The notes: a model not told the origin generated them from the letters alone. A stretch of DNA of 64,000 bases from Bacillota bacterium (GCA_003343995.1 QAKE01000011.1:124001-188000), one strand, 5' to 3'. Counted from the stretch's first letter, positions 25,347-33,416 are shown. Program-made: numbers and translations.

Positions 25347-27134
25347 ATGAAACAAGCGCGATGGATAAGCGGCGTGGTGGTTTTGCTGGCTGTCTGTTTG
25401 GCAGGGTGCAGCGCGGGCGGGCAGGCAGCTGCCACAGCGGAGAGCGCCGCCCAGACCCAGCAGGAACAGGCAACGCCAGAACCGGTGGTGTACGATGGGC
25501 CCTTGTACGAGGTGACGGCCACCCGGTTGGACGGCAGCACTCAGGCCCCGAATTTTGATGAAATTTACGTCGGCAGGGCACGAGAATCCCGCGTCAGTTA
25601 CAGCGGCCTGGTACTGTGGGAAAATTATCGGGAAAACAATACCTTGGTGGCTGGGTTCCCTAAAATGACGAACATCAACGGAATGTCGGGCACCTATGTG
25701 TTTACAGACGCCGACGGAAATGAAATACAGTTTGCTCAAAACGACGAATATCTGGAGTTTCTGGCAGGGTATAACGGGTACCGGCTTTTCTCCTGCGGGC
25801 CGCTTCCTGAAGCTGCACTGGCCGTTTTCGACGAAAACGGTCAGCGGGTGAATACCACTTTGGGGTACATGCCGTTGGTGAACTACTATTCAAACGCCAA
25901 CCTGTTTTATCTGGGGCTGAAAAGCGGCTGGCAGCCCATGTGGAAGGCAGAAACCGACCAATACGGCTTTTTGAACTTGTATACCGGGGAATGGCATCCT
26001 CTGCCGGAGGGAATCATTCCCGTCGGTTCGGGCATGAGGGGCAGTATGGAGGCCGGCACGATGAGCACCAGCTTTTACTCCGACGGGCTGGCCTGGGTAT
26101 GCGACAATAAAATTTCCCGGACGTATGATCAAAGCAGCATGAACTTTTATGATGAATGCCCGGTCGTAGGTTTTATAGACGAGACGGGCGCGTTTGCCTT
26201 CCGGTTCGATGAGTTGGACGCCTTTGCCGGCAAACTGGTGGTGGATGTGACGGGCTTTTACAACGGCACCTGCATGGTGGCCGGCCGCCAGGACGATGGC
26301 GTAAAGACGGCAGTGGAAGGCGAAAACGTGGAAGGTCGGTACGAGGGCATTGACCTGGAATTTTTCTATGAGATCGACAAGACGGGTACAATCCTGCGGG
26401 AAGTAACCTATGACGATTATGTGGCATTTCGCAAACAGATTCTGCCGGCCCTGGGCATACTGGATCCCCAACTGGGCAACTATGCCCTGTACCATACCGA
26501 CAGCATCCAGCTGGCCGATGGGCTGACCCTCTCGGTGGACAATCCGCTTTCGGAGCAGGAAGTGATCCTGGAGGATGATCTGGGCGGGTTTACGCTGCAG
26601 GATTGCAACGGTGTTGACTATCCGCTGGACGACTACCTGATCCGGGGCATCTATGTGGGGGACGATGGTACCGTGCTGATGGAATGCACCGACGCGGCGG
26701 AGGCCGCCACCGCCGAGAGCGCCTATCAGGCCGAGCAGTGCACAGCCTGGTACAAGCTGAATTATACCTGGATTGCCCCGGAAGGCTACCGCGTGCCGGA
26801 CGGTGAGCAGAAAAATCTTTCGGCAGAAGGGCTGGAAGATCTCGGGGACTATGAGGCAAAGTTCCAGTATGTGCCGATTCTGCTTTTCCATGCGGAGGAT
26901 GTCCATGATCTGGTTTTTACCTTTACCACCCCTTCCTTTACCAGCAGCTATTCCGTGCCGGAAGAAAGCTTTCACGATAATTCCGATGTACCCATCATGG
27001 GGCGGACACTGGAACTGCATATGGCGGTTCTTTCCCAGGAGGAAGTGACGATCACTGCCCAGTGGAAGGACAACCAGGGCAACCTTCATCAGGGGCTGTA
27101 TGGAGACTCCTATACCCTGGAAGAAACAGCCTGA
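25347..27134 (+). CDS. Hypothetical secreted lipoprotein
   Basis: 595 residues. Signal peptide with lipobox LAGC (Cys near residue 21) followed by a low-complexity Ala/Gln/Glu linker to about residue 46. The body contains repeats reminiscent of WG-type repeats (GFIDETGAFAFRFDE) and otherwise matches no family I recognise. It would be anchored on the outer face of the membrane. It stands alone, between the Dpp-like operon terminator and an integrase remnant. AAGAAGGAG ribosome site. Confidence 0.75.
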   Translation: MKQARWISGVVVLLAVCLAGCSAGGQAAATAESAAQTQQEQATPEPVVYDGPLYEVTATRLDGSTQAPNFDEIYVGRARESRVSYSGLVLWENYRENNTLVAGFPKMTNINGMSGTYVFTDADGNEIQFAQNDEYLEFLAGYNGYRLFSCGPLPEAALAVFDENGQRVNTTLGYMPLVNYYSNANLFYLGLKSGWQPMWKAETDQYGFLNLYTGEWHPLPEGIIPVGSGMRGSMEAGTMSTSFYSDGLAWVCDNKISRTYDQSSMNFYDECPVVGFIDETGAFAFRFDELDAFAGKLVVDVTGFYNGTCMVAGRQDDGVKTAVEGENVEGRYEGIDLEFFYEIDKTGTILREVTYDDYVAFRKQILPALGILDPQLGNYALYHTDSIQLADGLTLSVDNPLSEQEVILEDDLGGFTLQDCNGVDYPLDDYLIRGIYVGDDGTVLMECTDAAEAATAESAYQAEQCTAWYKLNYTWIAPEGYRVPDGEQKNLSAEGLEDLGDYEAKFQYVPILLFHAEDVHDLVFTFTTPSFTSSYSVPEESFHDNSDVPIMGRTLELHMAVLSQEEVTITAQWKDNQGNLHQGLYGDSYTLEETA

Positions 27135-27150
27135 CTTTTTGTCCCTTCCT

Positions 27151-27230
27151 TACTGGACATCTATGCCCACGCCTTTGATAAAACCAAACTGGAGGCACGG
27201 GAAAAGCTGGGAAAAGTGAGGGGGATATAA
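27151..27230 (+). pseudogene. C-terminal remnant of a tyrosine integrase
   Basis: Only 26 codons remain. The text DIYAHAFDKTKLEAREKLG is the usual end of a phage or ICE tyrosine recombinase; the I-Y-A-H block holds the active-site Tyr of this family. The frame follows the lipoprotein stop directly and has no start or catalytic core of its own, so it is a leftover of a mobile element that was deleted. An 18-bp hairpin follows its stop. Confidence 0.6.
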
Positions 27231-27239
27231 ACAAATCCG

Positions 27240-27280
27240 AACAGCCATATTCCTGCCAAGGCGGCAGGAATATGGCTGTT
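27240..27280. terminator. 18-bp perfect inverted repeat after the integrase remnant
   Basis: AACAGCCATATTCCTGCC and its exact complement around the 5-nt loop AAGGC. Poor T-run on the + strand, so it is a weak terminator or a structural repeat; it also overlaps the start of the next promoter. Confidence 0.55.
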
Positions 27281-27307
27281 GCTCTTGCTGGATTTCTTTG
27301 CTACACT
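27279..27307 (+). promoter_or_regulatory. Promoter of the small GNAT gene
   Basis: TTGCTC, 17-bp spacer, TACACT, 19 bp before the ATG. Confidence 0.5.
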
Positions 27308-27326
27308 GAGGGCAGAGGTGATTGTT

Positions 27327-27599
27327 ATGGAGTTTTGCAAAGAACCCGGCCGGATTTTTGCCACGGATGAAACAGGAAAGCTGCTGGCGGAGGTGACTTT
27401 CCCGGAACGGGAGGGCGTTGCCGTCATCAACCACACCTTTGTGGACGATTCTCTGCGGGGGCAGGGGGTAGCCGGACAGCTTTTGCGTGTGGTTGCCGAT
27501 ACCCTGCGCCAGGAAGGCCGCAAGGCCAAGCCTACCTGCTCCTATGCCGTGCACTGGTTCGAAACGCACCCCGAGGAGCAGGATTTGTTGGAGCCGTAA
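27327..27599 (+). CDS. Small GNAT-family N-acetyltransferase (YjdJ-type)
   Basis: 90 residues, about half a normal GNAT. The acetyl-CoA loop is visible as DDSLRGQGVAGQLL, preceded by VINHTFVDD, and the end AKPTCSYAVHWFETHPE matches the YjdJ/GTLF3-like mini-acetyltransferases. Substrate unknown. Start chosen from AGAGGTGA upstream. Confidence 0.82.
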   Translation: MEFCKEPGRIFATDETGKLLAEVTFPEREGVAVINHTFVDDSLRGQGVAGQLLRVVADTLRQEGRKAKPTCSYAVHWFETHPEEQDLLEP

Positions 27600-27625
27600 C
27601 CACGGGGAAAAAGTTTTATCCCCCC

Positions 27626-27656
27626 TTGACTCTGCCGCGGCGTCAACTGCTACACT
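27626..27656 (+). promoter_or_regulatory. MerR-type promoter with 19-bp spacer
   Basis: TTGACT (27626-27631), 19-bp spacer, TACACT (27651-27656). Within it TTGAC and GTCAA form a dyad, the layout that MerR activators bind and untwist. It lies directly before the MerR gene, so autoregulation is expected. Confidence 0.7.
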
Positions 27657-27679
27657 GAAAGCGGAAGGAGGCATCCGCT

Positions 27680-28435
27680 ATGGAGTATTCCATTCATGAC
27701 CTGTCGAAACTGTCCGGGGTGTCCACCCGTACCCTGCGATGGTACGACGAGATTGATCTGCTGAAGCCGGGCCGTGTTGCAGACAGTGGCTACCGCTACT
27801 ACGGTCCGGCACAGGTGGATCGTTTGCAGGCGATCCTGACCTATCGGGCCCTCGGGGTGGAGTTGGCCCGCATCCGGGATTGCTTGGACGCCCCTTCCTT
27901 CGACCGACTGGCCCTGCTGCGGCAGCATCTGACTGCATTGTATGCCCAAAAGGCCCGGTTGGAATCTATGATTGGTTCGGTGGAGCAAATCATCTGTCGG
28001 GAAGAAAGGAAGGAACCTATGAAAGACGAAGCAAAATTTGCTGCCCTGAAACAGCAGGTTGTGGCAGAAAATGAGGCAGCTTACGGCCAAGAAGCACGAA
28101 AACGCTACGGAGATCAGCCGGTAGACACTGCCAACAAGACACTGCTGGGAATGAGTGCGGCGCAGTATGAAACCTGGACCGCACTGGATGTGGAACTTCG
28201 GCAGCGTCTGGAGAACGCCGTAAATGCCGGACGTTCTCCTGTCAGCGAGGAAGGAAAGGCACTGTGTGAACTGCACCGGCGTTGGCTTTCCATGACAGAC
28301 AAAACGCTGACGGCCGCCAAGCAGAAAGGCATTGCCGAACTGTATGTGCTGGATGAGCGGTTTACCGCCTACTATGACCGCAAAGTTCCCGGCTGCGCGC
28401 AATTTCTGCGGGACGCCGTGGCAAACTGGGCCTAA
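27680..28435 (+). CDS. MerR family regulator with TipAS ligand-binding domain
   Basis: 251 residues. Residues 1-75 are the MerR winged helix (YSIHDLSKLSGVSTRTLRWYDEIDLLKP, then SGYRYYGPAQVDRLQ), about 80-110 the dimerisation coiled coil, and about 115-250 a TipAS domain (MSAAQYETWTALD, FTAYYDRKVPGCAQFL). TipAL-type proteins bind thiopeptides or other drugs and activate resistance genes. Its own promoter has the 19-bp MerR spacing. No efflux gene adjoins it. Confidence 0.88.
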   Translation: MEYSIHDLSKLSGVSTRTLRWYDEIDLLKPGRVADSGYRYYGPAQVDRLQAILTYRALGVELARIRDCLDAPSFDRLALLRQHLTALYAQKARLESMIGSVEQIICREERKEPMKDEAKFAALKQQVVAENEAAYGQEARKRYGDQPVDTANKTLLGMSAAQYETWTALDVELRQRLENAVNAGRSPVSEEGKALCELHRRWLSMTDKTLTAAKQKGIAELYVLDERFTAYYDRKVPGCAQFLRDAVANWA

Positions 28436-28449
28436 TAAAAGCTTTACAC

Positions 28450-28490
28450 AGGCGCTGTCCTTTTTTCACGGGGCAGCGCTTTCTTATTCT
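28450..28490 (+). terminator. Terminator after the MerR gene
   Basis: GGCGCTGTCC and GGGGCAGCGC arms around a T/C-rich loop, followed by TTTCTTATT. Confidence 0.6.
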
Positions 28491-28499
28491 GCCATAAAC

Positions 28500-28530
28500 A
28501 AAAAGAGCAGCATCCACAAAGATGCTGCTC
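28500..28530 (-). terminator. Terminator of the tRNA-Arg transcript
   Basis: On the minus strand GAGCAGCATC / GATGCTGCTC, 6-nt loop, then TTTTT; begins 2 nt after the tRNA CCA end. Confidence 0.85.
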
Positions 28531-28531
28531 T

Positions 28532-28608
28532 TGGTGCGGCCGGGGGGATTCGAACCTCTGGCCTTTGGAGTCGGAGTCCAACGCTCTATCCAGCTGAGCT
28601 ACGACCGC
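28532..28608 (-). tRNA. tRNA-Arg (anticodon CCG)
   Basis: 77 nt including an encoded CCA. Acceptor arms GCGGTCG / CGGCCGC pair (one G-U), D arm GCTC-AGCTGGATA-GAGC, anticodon arm TTGGA-CTCCGAC-TCCAA with CCG at positions 34-36, T loop TTCGAAT. The T stem reads AGAGG against CCCCC, giving two A-C mismatches, which is unusual. It reads codon CGG. Promoter and terminator flank it. Confidence 0.88.
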
Positions 28609-28652
28609 ACATATGAAAACCGTTCCGGCGGCGATGCCGCTGAAACATAGCT

Positions 28653-28681
28653 ATTATAACACAACCTCTTGGCAAATGCAA
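28653..28681 (-). promoter_or_regulatory. Promoter of tRNA-Arg
   Basis: On the minus strand TTGCAT, 17-bp spacer, TATAAT, about 45 bp before the mature 5' end. Confidence 0.75.
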
Positions 28682-28891
28682 TCGTTTCGGGACAAAATCT
28701 TTTTGCCGGAGGGGCGGAGGCCAGGCGGAGGCCGGCTTCGTCCGGGGCGCAGAGCCGCGGCAGCGGGGGCGCCCGGCGCCAGACCTATCATATGCGGAAG
28801 CCGTGGGCCAATACGGCTTTTCTGTACAGAAAAATCGCCTATTCGCCCGGGTGCAGACAAAAATTGGGGGTGGAAAGGCCGCTGTGGGCGG

Positions 28892-29671
28892 TCAGCTTCG
28901 GGTGTTCCGTTTCCAGATGGCGTAGAGGCCGTCCAGGATCAGGGTTTCGCGGTAGTCGATGGGGGTGGTGCAGGCGGCGCGGATGCTGGCGGGCAGGGTA
29001 CCGGTGGCCACCACCGGGGCGTCGGGGGCGTCCAGCGCCTGGCGGCATTTGGTCAGCATGGCGTCCAGCATGGCGGCGGTGCCGTTGACGATGCCGCTGT
29101 GCAGGCAGTCGGTGGTGTTGGTGCCCAGCAGACGCCGGGGCGTGGATTCCAGTTCCACCTGGGGCAGCTGGGCGGTGTTGCGGATCAGGGCGCTCAGAGA
29201 AATCTGCGGTCCAGGAAAGATGGTGCCGCCCACCAGACTGCCCGCGCCGTCCACTGCCAGGATGGTGGTGGCGGTGTCCATATTGACCACCAGCAGCGGC
29301 GGGGTGTGGCGATGCAGCGCTTCCACCACCGCGCAAAGCAGCTCGCCGCCCAGCTGGGCCGGGTTGTCCATCCGAATCCGCACCCCGCTTTTCAGCCCGG
29401 GGCCGACCTCCATCACCGGTGCCTGGCACATCTTCTGCAGCGCCTCCCGCATCCGGGGGGTCAGGGCCGGCACCACGCTGGCCAGGATCACCGCCTCGAT
29501 CTCCAGCGGCGACGTGCCATACAGATCCAGCATGTTGACAATCTTATAGGTCAGTTCGTCCGAGCTCAGCGCGCTGTCGGCGTAGAGCCGGGAGGAAAAA
29601 ATCAGCTTTCCGTCCCGCGCGTACCCTCCAAAGGTGATATTGGTGTTGCCGATGTTCAGTGCCAGCAGCAT
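28892..29671 (-). CDS. coaX: Type III pantothenate kinase
   Basis: 259 residues. First step of coenzyme A synthesis (pantothenate phosphorylation), type III enzyme of the ASKHA fold. Motifs: N-terminal LNIGNTNITFG (DxGNT-like phosphate site, with Asn for Asp), VVNMDTATTILAVD (second phosphate loop) and GGTIFPGPQIS. The Asn in place of the first Asp is seen in several clostridial CoaX proteins. Monocistronic, convergent with the upstream tRNA transcript direction only in the sense of lying behind it. Start set by AAGGA; longer frames upstream lack a site. Confidence 0.9.
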   Translation of the reverse strand: MLLALNIGNTNITFGGYARDGKLIFSSRLYADSALSSDELTYKIVNMLDLYGTSPLEIEAVILASVVPALTPRMREALQKMCQAPVMEVGPGLKSGVRIRMDNPAQLGGELLCAVVEALHRHTPPLLVVNMDTATTILAVDGAGSLVGGTIFPGPQISLSALIRNTAQLPQVELESTPRRLLGTNTTDCLHSGIVNGTAAMLDAMLTKCRQALDAPDAPVVATGTLPASIRAACTTPIDYRETLILDGLYAIWKRNTRS

Positions 29672-30004
29672 GGTCAAAGCAGTCCTTTCCCGAATGTTTG
29701 GCTCTATTATAGCCGCAAACCGCCCGCTTGCCAAGGGAAAGCACGGTTTCGCAACCTTTGAGAGCGTGGAGGGGTGATCTGCCAGAAAAAACGTAGAGAA
29801 AAATGCGATAAATAAATACGATTCAGCGATATAAAATAAAAATATTAGCACTCTAATCAAAAGACTGCTAAAGTTTCACAAATATGAAACACTTTGTTCA
29901 TAAATAGGAGGTAAGATAAAATCGTCGAAAGGGAAAAGCCCCAGGGCGAATCCCAATCGAAGAAAATGCTTTCACATCCATTGATTTCAAAGGAGAGATG
30001 ATAT
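29672..30004. other. Divergent intergenic region between coaX and hsp20
   Basis: 333 bp, clearly AT-rich. It holds the CIRCE element (29845-29871) and, just after it, a dyad GTTTCA-N6-TGAAAC (about 29872-29889). The hsp20 promoter must lie here, probably near TATAAAAT at 29830, but the -35 box is not clear. Confidence 0.6.
29845..29871. promoter_or_regulatory. CIRCE element (HrcA operator)
   Basis: TTAGCACTC-N9-GACTGCTAA, one base away from the consensus TTAGCACTC-N9-GAGTGCTAA. Located 134 bp before hsp20; HrcA repression of this gene is expected. Confidence 0.8.
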
Positions 30005-30418
30005 ATGTCTATGCTGCTTGATCGTCGTTACAATCCGTTCCGTGACTTTGAGGATATCAACCGTGCCTTCTTTGGCGACAACGGTTTGGCCGAGTTCAAA
30101 ACCGACATCCGGGATATGGGGGATGCCTTCCAGCTGGAGGCCGACCTGCCCGGCTTCCGGAAAGAGGACATTTCGCTGAGCCTGAACGGCGAGACCCTGA
30201 CCATCAAGGCGGAGCGTCACAGCGACTTTGAGGATCAGGACAAGAAGGCCGGCTATCTGCGCTGCGAGCGCAGCTACGGCAGCTACACCCGGAGCTTCGA
30301 TGTCTCGGGCGTGGATACTTCGGCCATCAAGGCTTCCTACAACGACGGCGTGCTGACCCTGAATCTGCCCAAGATGAACCGTCGGCTGCCGGATGCCCGC
30401 ACCATCGAGATCGAGTAA
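30005..30418 (+). CDS. Hsp20/alpha-crystallin family small heat shock protein
   Basis: 137 residues. The alpha-crystallin domain spans about residues 35-125 (DIRDMGDAFQLEADLPGFRKEDISLSLN, then SYNDGVLTLNLPK, which holds the usual GVL motif). ATP-independent holdase. Preceded by AAAGGAG and, further up, a CIRCE operator, so it belongs to the HrcA regulon. The C-terminal I-x-I motif is present as TIEIE. An IS element starts about 40 bp after its stop. Confidence 0.93.
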   Translation: MSMLLDRRYNPFRDFEDINRAFFGDNGLAEFKTDIRDMGDAFQLEADLPGFRKEDISLSLNGETLTIKAERHSDFEDQDKKAGYLRCERSYGSYTRSFDVSGVDTSAIKASYNDGVLTLNLPKMNRRLPDARTIEIE

Positions 30419-30456
30419 TCTTCGGTTTGCACCGAACTTCCCACCACCCCATAACA

Positions 30457-30474
30457 AAAGGGGCTGTTGCAAAA
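30457..30474 (+). repeat. Left terminal inverted repeat of the IS element
   Basis: 18 bp identical in complement to 32306-32323; the outer AAA may belong to the target rather than the element. Confidence 0.85.
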
Positions 30475-30480
30475 TAGCCT

Positions 30481-30530
30481 AAAAAAATGAGATAGACATT
30501 CCCGAAAGGGTTTGCCTATCTCATTTTTTT
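30481..30530 (+). terminator. Hairpin terminator inside the left IS end
   Basis: AAAAAAATGAGATAG pairs with CTATCTCATTTTTTT over 15 bp. Such hairpins stop outside transcription, here from hsp20, from entering the transposase gene. Confidence 0.75.
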
Positions 30531-30549
30531 GTTGTAATCTGTAACTGTC

Positions 30550-32124
30550 ATGAAACAAATACAACAAAAAGAGTATAGCAGAAAGGCGGCGCTGTATCAA
30601 CAGTTGGCGCTGCCAATCACAGAAAATATTGAGATAGCGGAAAATGAGCCCGTGTTTGTTGCCAACGCCCAGCTTGAGGAACTGGATTACAGGGAACTGT
30701 ATCGAGCGTATTCGCCCAAAGGGAGAAAATCGGCAGCAGAGCCACGAATCATGTTCAAGCTATTGGTGTACGGGTATATGAGCGGGATCTACTCCACGCG
30801 GAAGTTGGAGCAGGCCTGCCGAAAGAATATCGATTTCATCTGGCTTTTGCAGGGAGAACATGTGCCGGACCACTCTTCCTTTGCCCGTTTCCGGAGCGGA
30901 AAAGCCAGGCAGGCCATTGAGGAGCTGTTTTACCAGTTTGTGAAACGCCTGGCGGCAGAACAAGAAATCGAATATGAGGAGGTCTTCGTCGACGGGACAA
31001 AGATCGAGAGCATGGCGAACCGGTATACCTTCGTATGGCGAAAGAGCGTGGACAAGCAGTTGGCCAAGGTGAAGGTGAAGGCAAAAGAACTGTTTTGCCG
31101 ATACGGCGGGAAAGGCAACCTGACCACAGGCAAGCTGGAGTCTCTTGCAAGAAGCCTTGTGCCGGAAGGCGGAGAGATGGTACACGGGACAGGCAGAAGA
31201 AAACCGTCCTGGCAGCGGCAATACGAAGAGATCGACCAGCTGCTGGAGCGTTGGAAGAAGTACGAGGCACAGCTGTTGGAGATGGGATGCCGAAGGAACA
31301 GCCTTTCCAAAACAGACAAGGACGCCACCTTCATGCGGATGAAAGAGGACCACATGGGAAATGGTCAGCTCAAGCCCGCATACAATGTGCAGCTGGCAGT
31401 AAACAGCGAATACATTACCGGTGTGGCAGCCTTCCCCAACTGCACCGACAGCGGAACGCTCATACCGTTCCTGAACCATATCCGGAGAATGCAGGGCAGA
31501 AGCTACCGGGACATTGTGGCAGACGCCGGATACGAAAGCGTAGGCAATTATCTGTATCTCCAAGCGCATGGACAAAACGGCTACATTAAGCCCACAAACT
31601 ATGAAATCCGCAAAACCAGAAAATACAAGCAGCAGATCTGGCGAATGGAAAATATGCAATACCTGGAACGGGAGGATTGTTTTGTCTGTGCTGCTGGCAG
31701 AAAACTTCGGCTGCACCGGACTTGCTCAAAGAAAGAGGGTGGAATGGTTACCACTTACAGCTATTATCGCTGCGAAGGATGCACAGGCTGCCCTGTGCGG
31801 GAACAGTGTACGAAATCCAAGGATCCTGACTTCTGCAAAGAGGTCAAAGTTTGCGAGGAATTTGCACAGTGCAGAGCACAGGCTCACCGGCTGCTTGTTA
31901 CCGAGCGAGGCGCTCTGCTTCGGATGAACCGATCCATTCAGGTAGAAGGCGCCTTTGGCGTCCTGAAAAGCAACCGCAAGTTCAAGCGTTTCCTGATGCG
32001 GGGAAGGACGAATATTTCTCTGGAGCTGTTTCTGCTGTGCATGGCCTATAACCTGAAAAAATATTGGTCCAAGCTGCAACACGGCCGGCTGAAAAGCCAC
32101 CTTTTCCCACTGAAAAAAGAATAG
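30550..32124 (+). CDS. IS1182-family transposase
   Basis: 524 residues, full length. The N-terminal DUF772-type domain (SPKGRKSAAEPRIMFKLLVYGYMSGIYSTRKLEQ) contains the family start; the DDE catalytic core has Asp in VDGTKIES, Asp in IVADAGYESVGN and Glu in QVEGAFGVLK. The Cys pairs in YRCEGCTGCPVREQC mark the zinc-like insertion of IS1182. No good ribosome site precedes the ATG, as is usual for transposases. Confidence 0.92.
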   Translation: MKQIQQKEYSRKAALYQQLALPITENIEIAENEPVFVANAQLEELDYRELYRAYSPKGRKSAAEPRIMFKLLVYGYMSGIYSTRKLEQACRKNIDFIWLLQGEHVPDHSSFARFRSGKARQAIEELFYQFVKRLAAEQEIEYEEVFVDGTKIESMANRYTFVWRKSVDKQLAKVKVKAKELFCRYGGKGNLTTGKLESLARSLVPEGGEMVHGTGRRKPSWQRQYEEIDQLLERWKKYEAQLLEMGCRRNSLSKTDKDATFMRMKEDHMGNGQLKPAYNVQLAVNSEYITGVAAFPNCTDSGTLIPFLNHIRRMQGRSYRDIVADAGYESVGNYLYLQAHGQNGYIKPTNYEIRKTRKYKQQIWRMENMQYLEREDCFVCAAGRKLRLHRTCSKKEGGMVTTYSYYRCEGCTGCPVREQCTKSKDPDFCKEVKVCEEFAQCRAQAHRLLVTERGALLRMNRSIQVEGAFGVLKSNRKFKRFLMRGRTNISLELFLLCMAYNLKKYWSKLQHGRLKSHLFPLKKE

Positions 32125-32281
32125 ATTTTTTCGACATTCTGGAATATGCAAAAAACAAGGCTTCTCCTTTCGGTGAAGCCCAGCTTTGCTATACCCTTTT
32201 TTCGAGATTGCGCCGGAGTTTTTAACGAAATCTCCACAAAAAACCTTCCGGAATGGAGTTTTCAACAGAAATCGCCATGAA

Positions 32282-32323
32282 AAAGGGGCTGCTGCTCAAC
32301 TTTCGTTTTGCAACAGCCCCTTT
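32282..32323 (-). terminator. Terminator of the D-lactate dehydrogenase gene formed by the IS right end
   Basis: On the minus strand AAAGGGGCTGTTG (the terminal repeat) pairs with CAGCAGCCCCTTT just inside the element, 13 bp with one G-U, followed by TTTTTC. It starts 10 nt after the dehydrogenase stop. Confidence 0.75.
32306..32323 (+). repeat. Right terminal inverted repeat of the IS element
   Basis: Exact complement of 30457-30474. Confidence 0.85.
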
Positions 32324-32332
32324 GCTGTGTGT

Positions 32333-33331
32333 TCAGTCGGCGCGGATCTCGTTGACCAGTTTTTCCCCACGGGCAAAGGCGCGGGCATTTTCCATCGTGA
32401 CGATGGCAATGCTCTGCAGGGCGGTGCGGGTGAAGAAGGCCTGGTGGCTGGTGATGACCACGTTGGGGAAGCTGAGCAGCACCGGCACCACCTCGTTCTG
32501 GAGGATGTTGTCGGAGAAGTCCTCGAACACCTGGCCGTCCTCGTCCTCGTAGACGTCCAGGCCCACGCCGGCAAACTTGCGCTGGCGCAGGGCGGCCACC
32601 AGGGCGTCGGTGTCGATGAGGGCGCCGCGGCTGGTGTTGACCAGGATGGCGCTGTCCCGCATCATGGCGATGGTGCGGGCATTGATCAGGTGGTGGGTTT
32701 CGGCGGTCAGCGGGCAGTGCAGGCTGACCAGGTCGGCGGTGCGCAGCAGCTCGTCCAGCTCCACATAACGGACGATGCCCTCCAGCGAGGGGTTTTTGTA
32801 CTGGTCGTAGGCCAGAACGGTCATGCCGTAGCCGTGGCAGATGCGGGCCATGGCGGCGCCGATGCGGCCGGTGCCCACAATGCCGGCGGTGGTGCCGTAG
32901 AGATTGTAGCCCAGCAGGCCGTCCAGGGCGAAGTTGTTGTTGCGCACCTTGATATAGGCCTTGCAGATGCGGCGGTTGGCTGCCTGGGCCAGGGCCATGG
33001 CGTGCTCGGCCACCGCCTCGGGGCTGTAACCGGGTACCCGCAGCACCGTGATGCCCAGCCGGGCGGCGGCGTGCAGGTCCACGTTGTTGAAGCCGGCGCA
33101 GCGCATGAGCAGCAGATGGATGCCCACCTTGGCCAGTTCCTCCAGCACCGGGGCGGAGCAGTCGCTGTTCACAAAGGCGCAGACGGCGTCACCGCCCCGG
33201 GCCAGCGGCGCGGTGTCCACGTCCAGATTGGCGGCAAGGAACTTGATCTCGCAGCCGTAATCGGGATCGGCGGCCAGAACGTCAAAGTAATAGTGGTCAT
33301 AGTCGCGGGTCCCGTAAAAGATGATCTTCAT
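32333..33331 (-). CDS. D-2-hydroxyacid dehydrogenase, D-lactate dehydrogenase type
   Basis: 332 residues. NADH-dependent interconversion of pyruvate and D-lactate is the likely role. The cofactor loop GIVGTGRIGAAMA, NTSRGALIDTDAL with the catalytic Arg context (TSRG), YEDEDGQVFEDFSDN typical of D-LDH, and the active-site His in SHQAFFT are present. Length matches LdhA/Ddh. GGGGGA ribosome site; a hairpin CCCCTGC/GCAGGGG lies in the leader at 33360-33378. Its terminator is supplied by the IS end. Confidence 0.88.
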   Translation of the reverse strand: MKIIFYGTRDYDHYYFDVLAADPDYGCEIKFLAANLDVDTAPLARGGDAVCAFVNSDCSAPVLEELAKVGIHLLLMRCAGFNNVDLHAAARLGITVLRVPGYSPEAVAEHAMALAQAANRRICKAYIKVRNNNFALDGLLGYNLYGTTAGIVGTGRIGAAMARICHGYGMTVLAYDQYKNPSLEGIVRYVELDELLRTADLVSLHCPLTAETHHLINARTIAMMRDSAILVNTSRGALIDTDALVAALRQRKFAGVGLDVYEDEDGQVFEDFSDNILQNEVVPVLLSFPNVVITSHQAFFTRTALQSIAIVTMENARAFARGEKLVNEIRAD

Positions 33332-33416
33332 ATGCGATTTCCCCCTTTTGATGGACAAACCCCTGCACAAGGCAGGGGCAGATGGCTTGAGCATACCAAC
33401 AGTATACCCAAAAGTA

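Larger units (their letters stand above)
30457..32323 (+). mobile_element. IS1182-family insertion sequence, complete
   Basis: About 1.87 kb. Terminal inverted repeats AAAGGGGCTGTTGCAAAA at 30457-30474 and its exact complement at 32306-32323. One intact transposase gene lies within. A hairpin at 30481-30530 sits between the left end and the gene. No clear target duplication is visible. It lies between the convergent hsp20 and D-lactate dehydrogenase genes and breaks neither. Confidence 0.88.

Noticed and set aside
24823..25581. Several small frames on both strands in the gap before the lipoprotein
   Set aside because: None has a ribosome site, conserved pattern or plausible length; most cross the terminator or the lipoprotein gene.
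28613..29761. 382-codon plus-strand frame over coaX
   Set aside because: Repetitive Gly/Gln/His composition and the minus strand encodes an intact pantothenate kinase.
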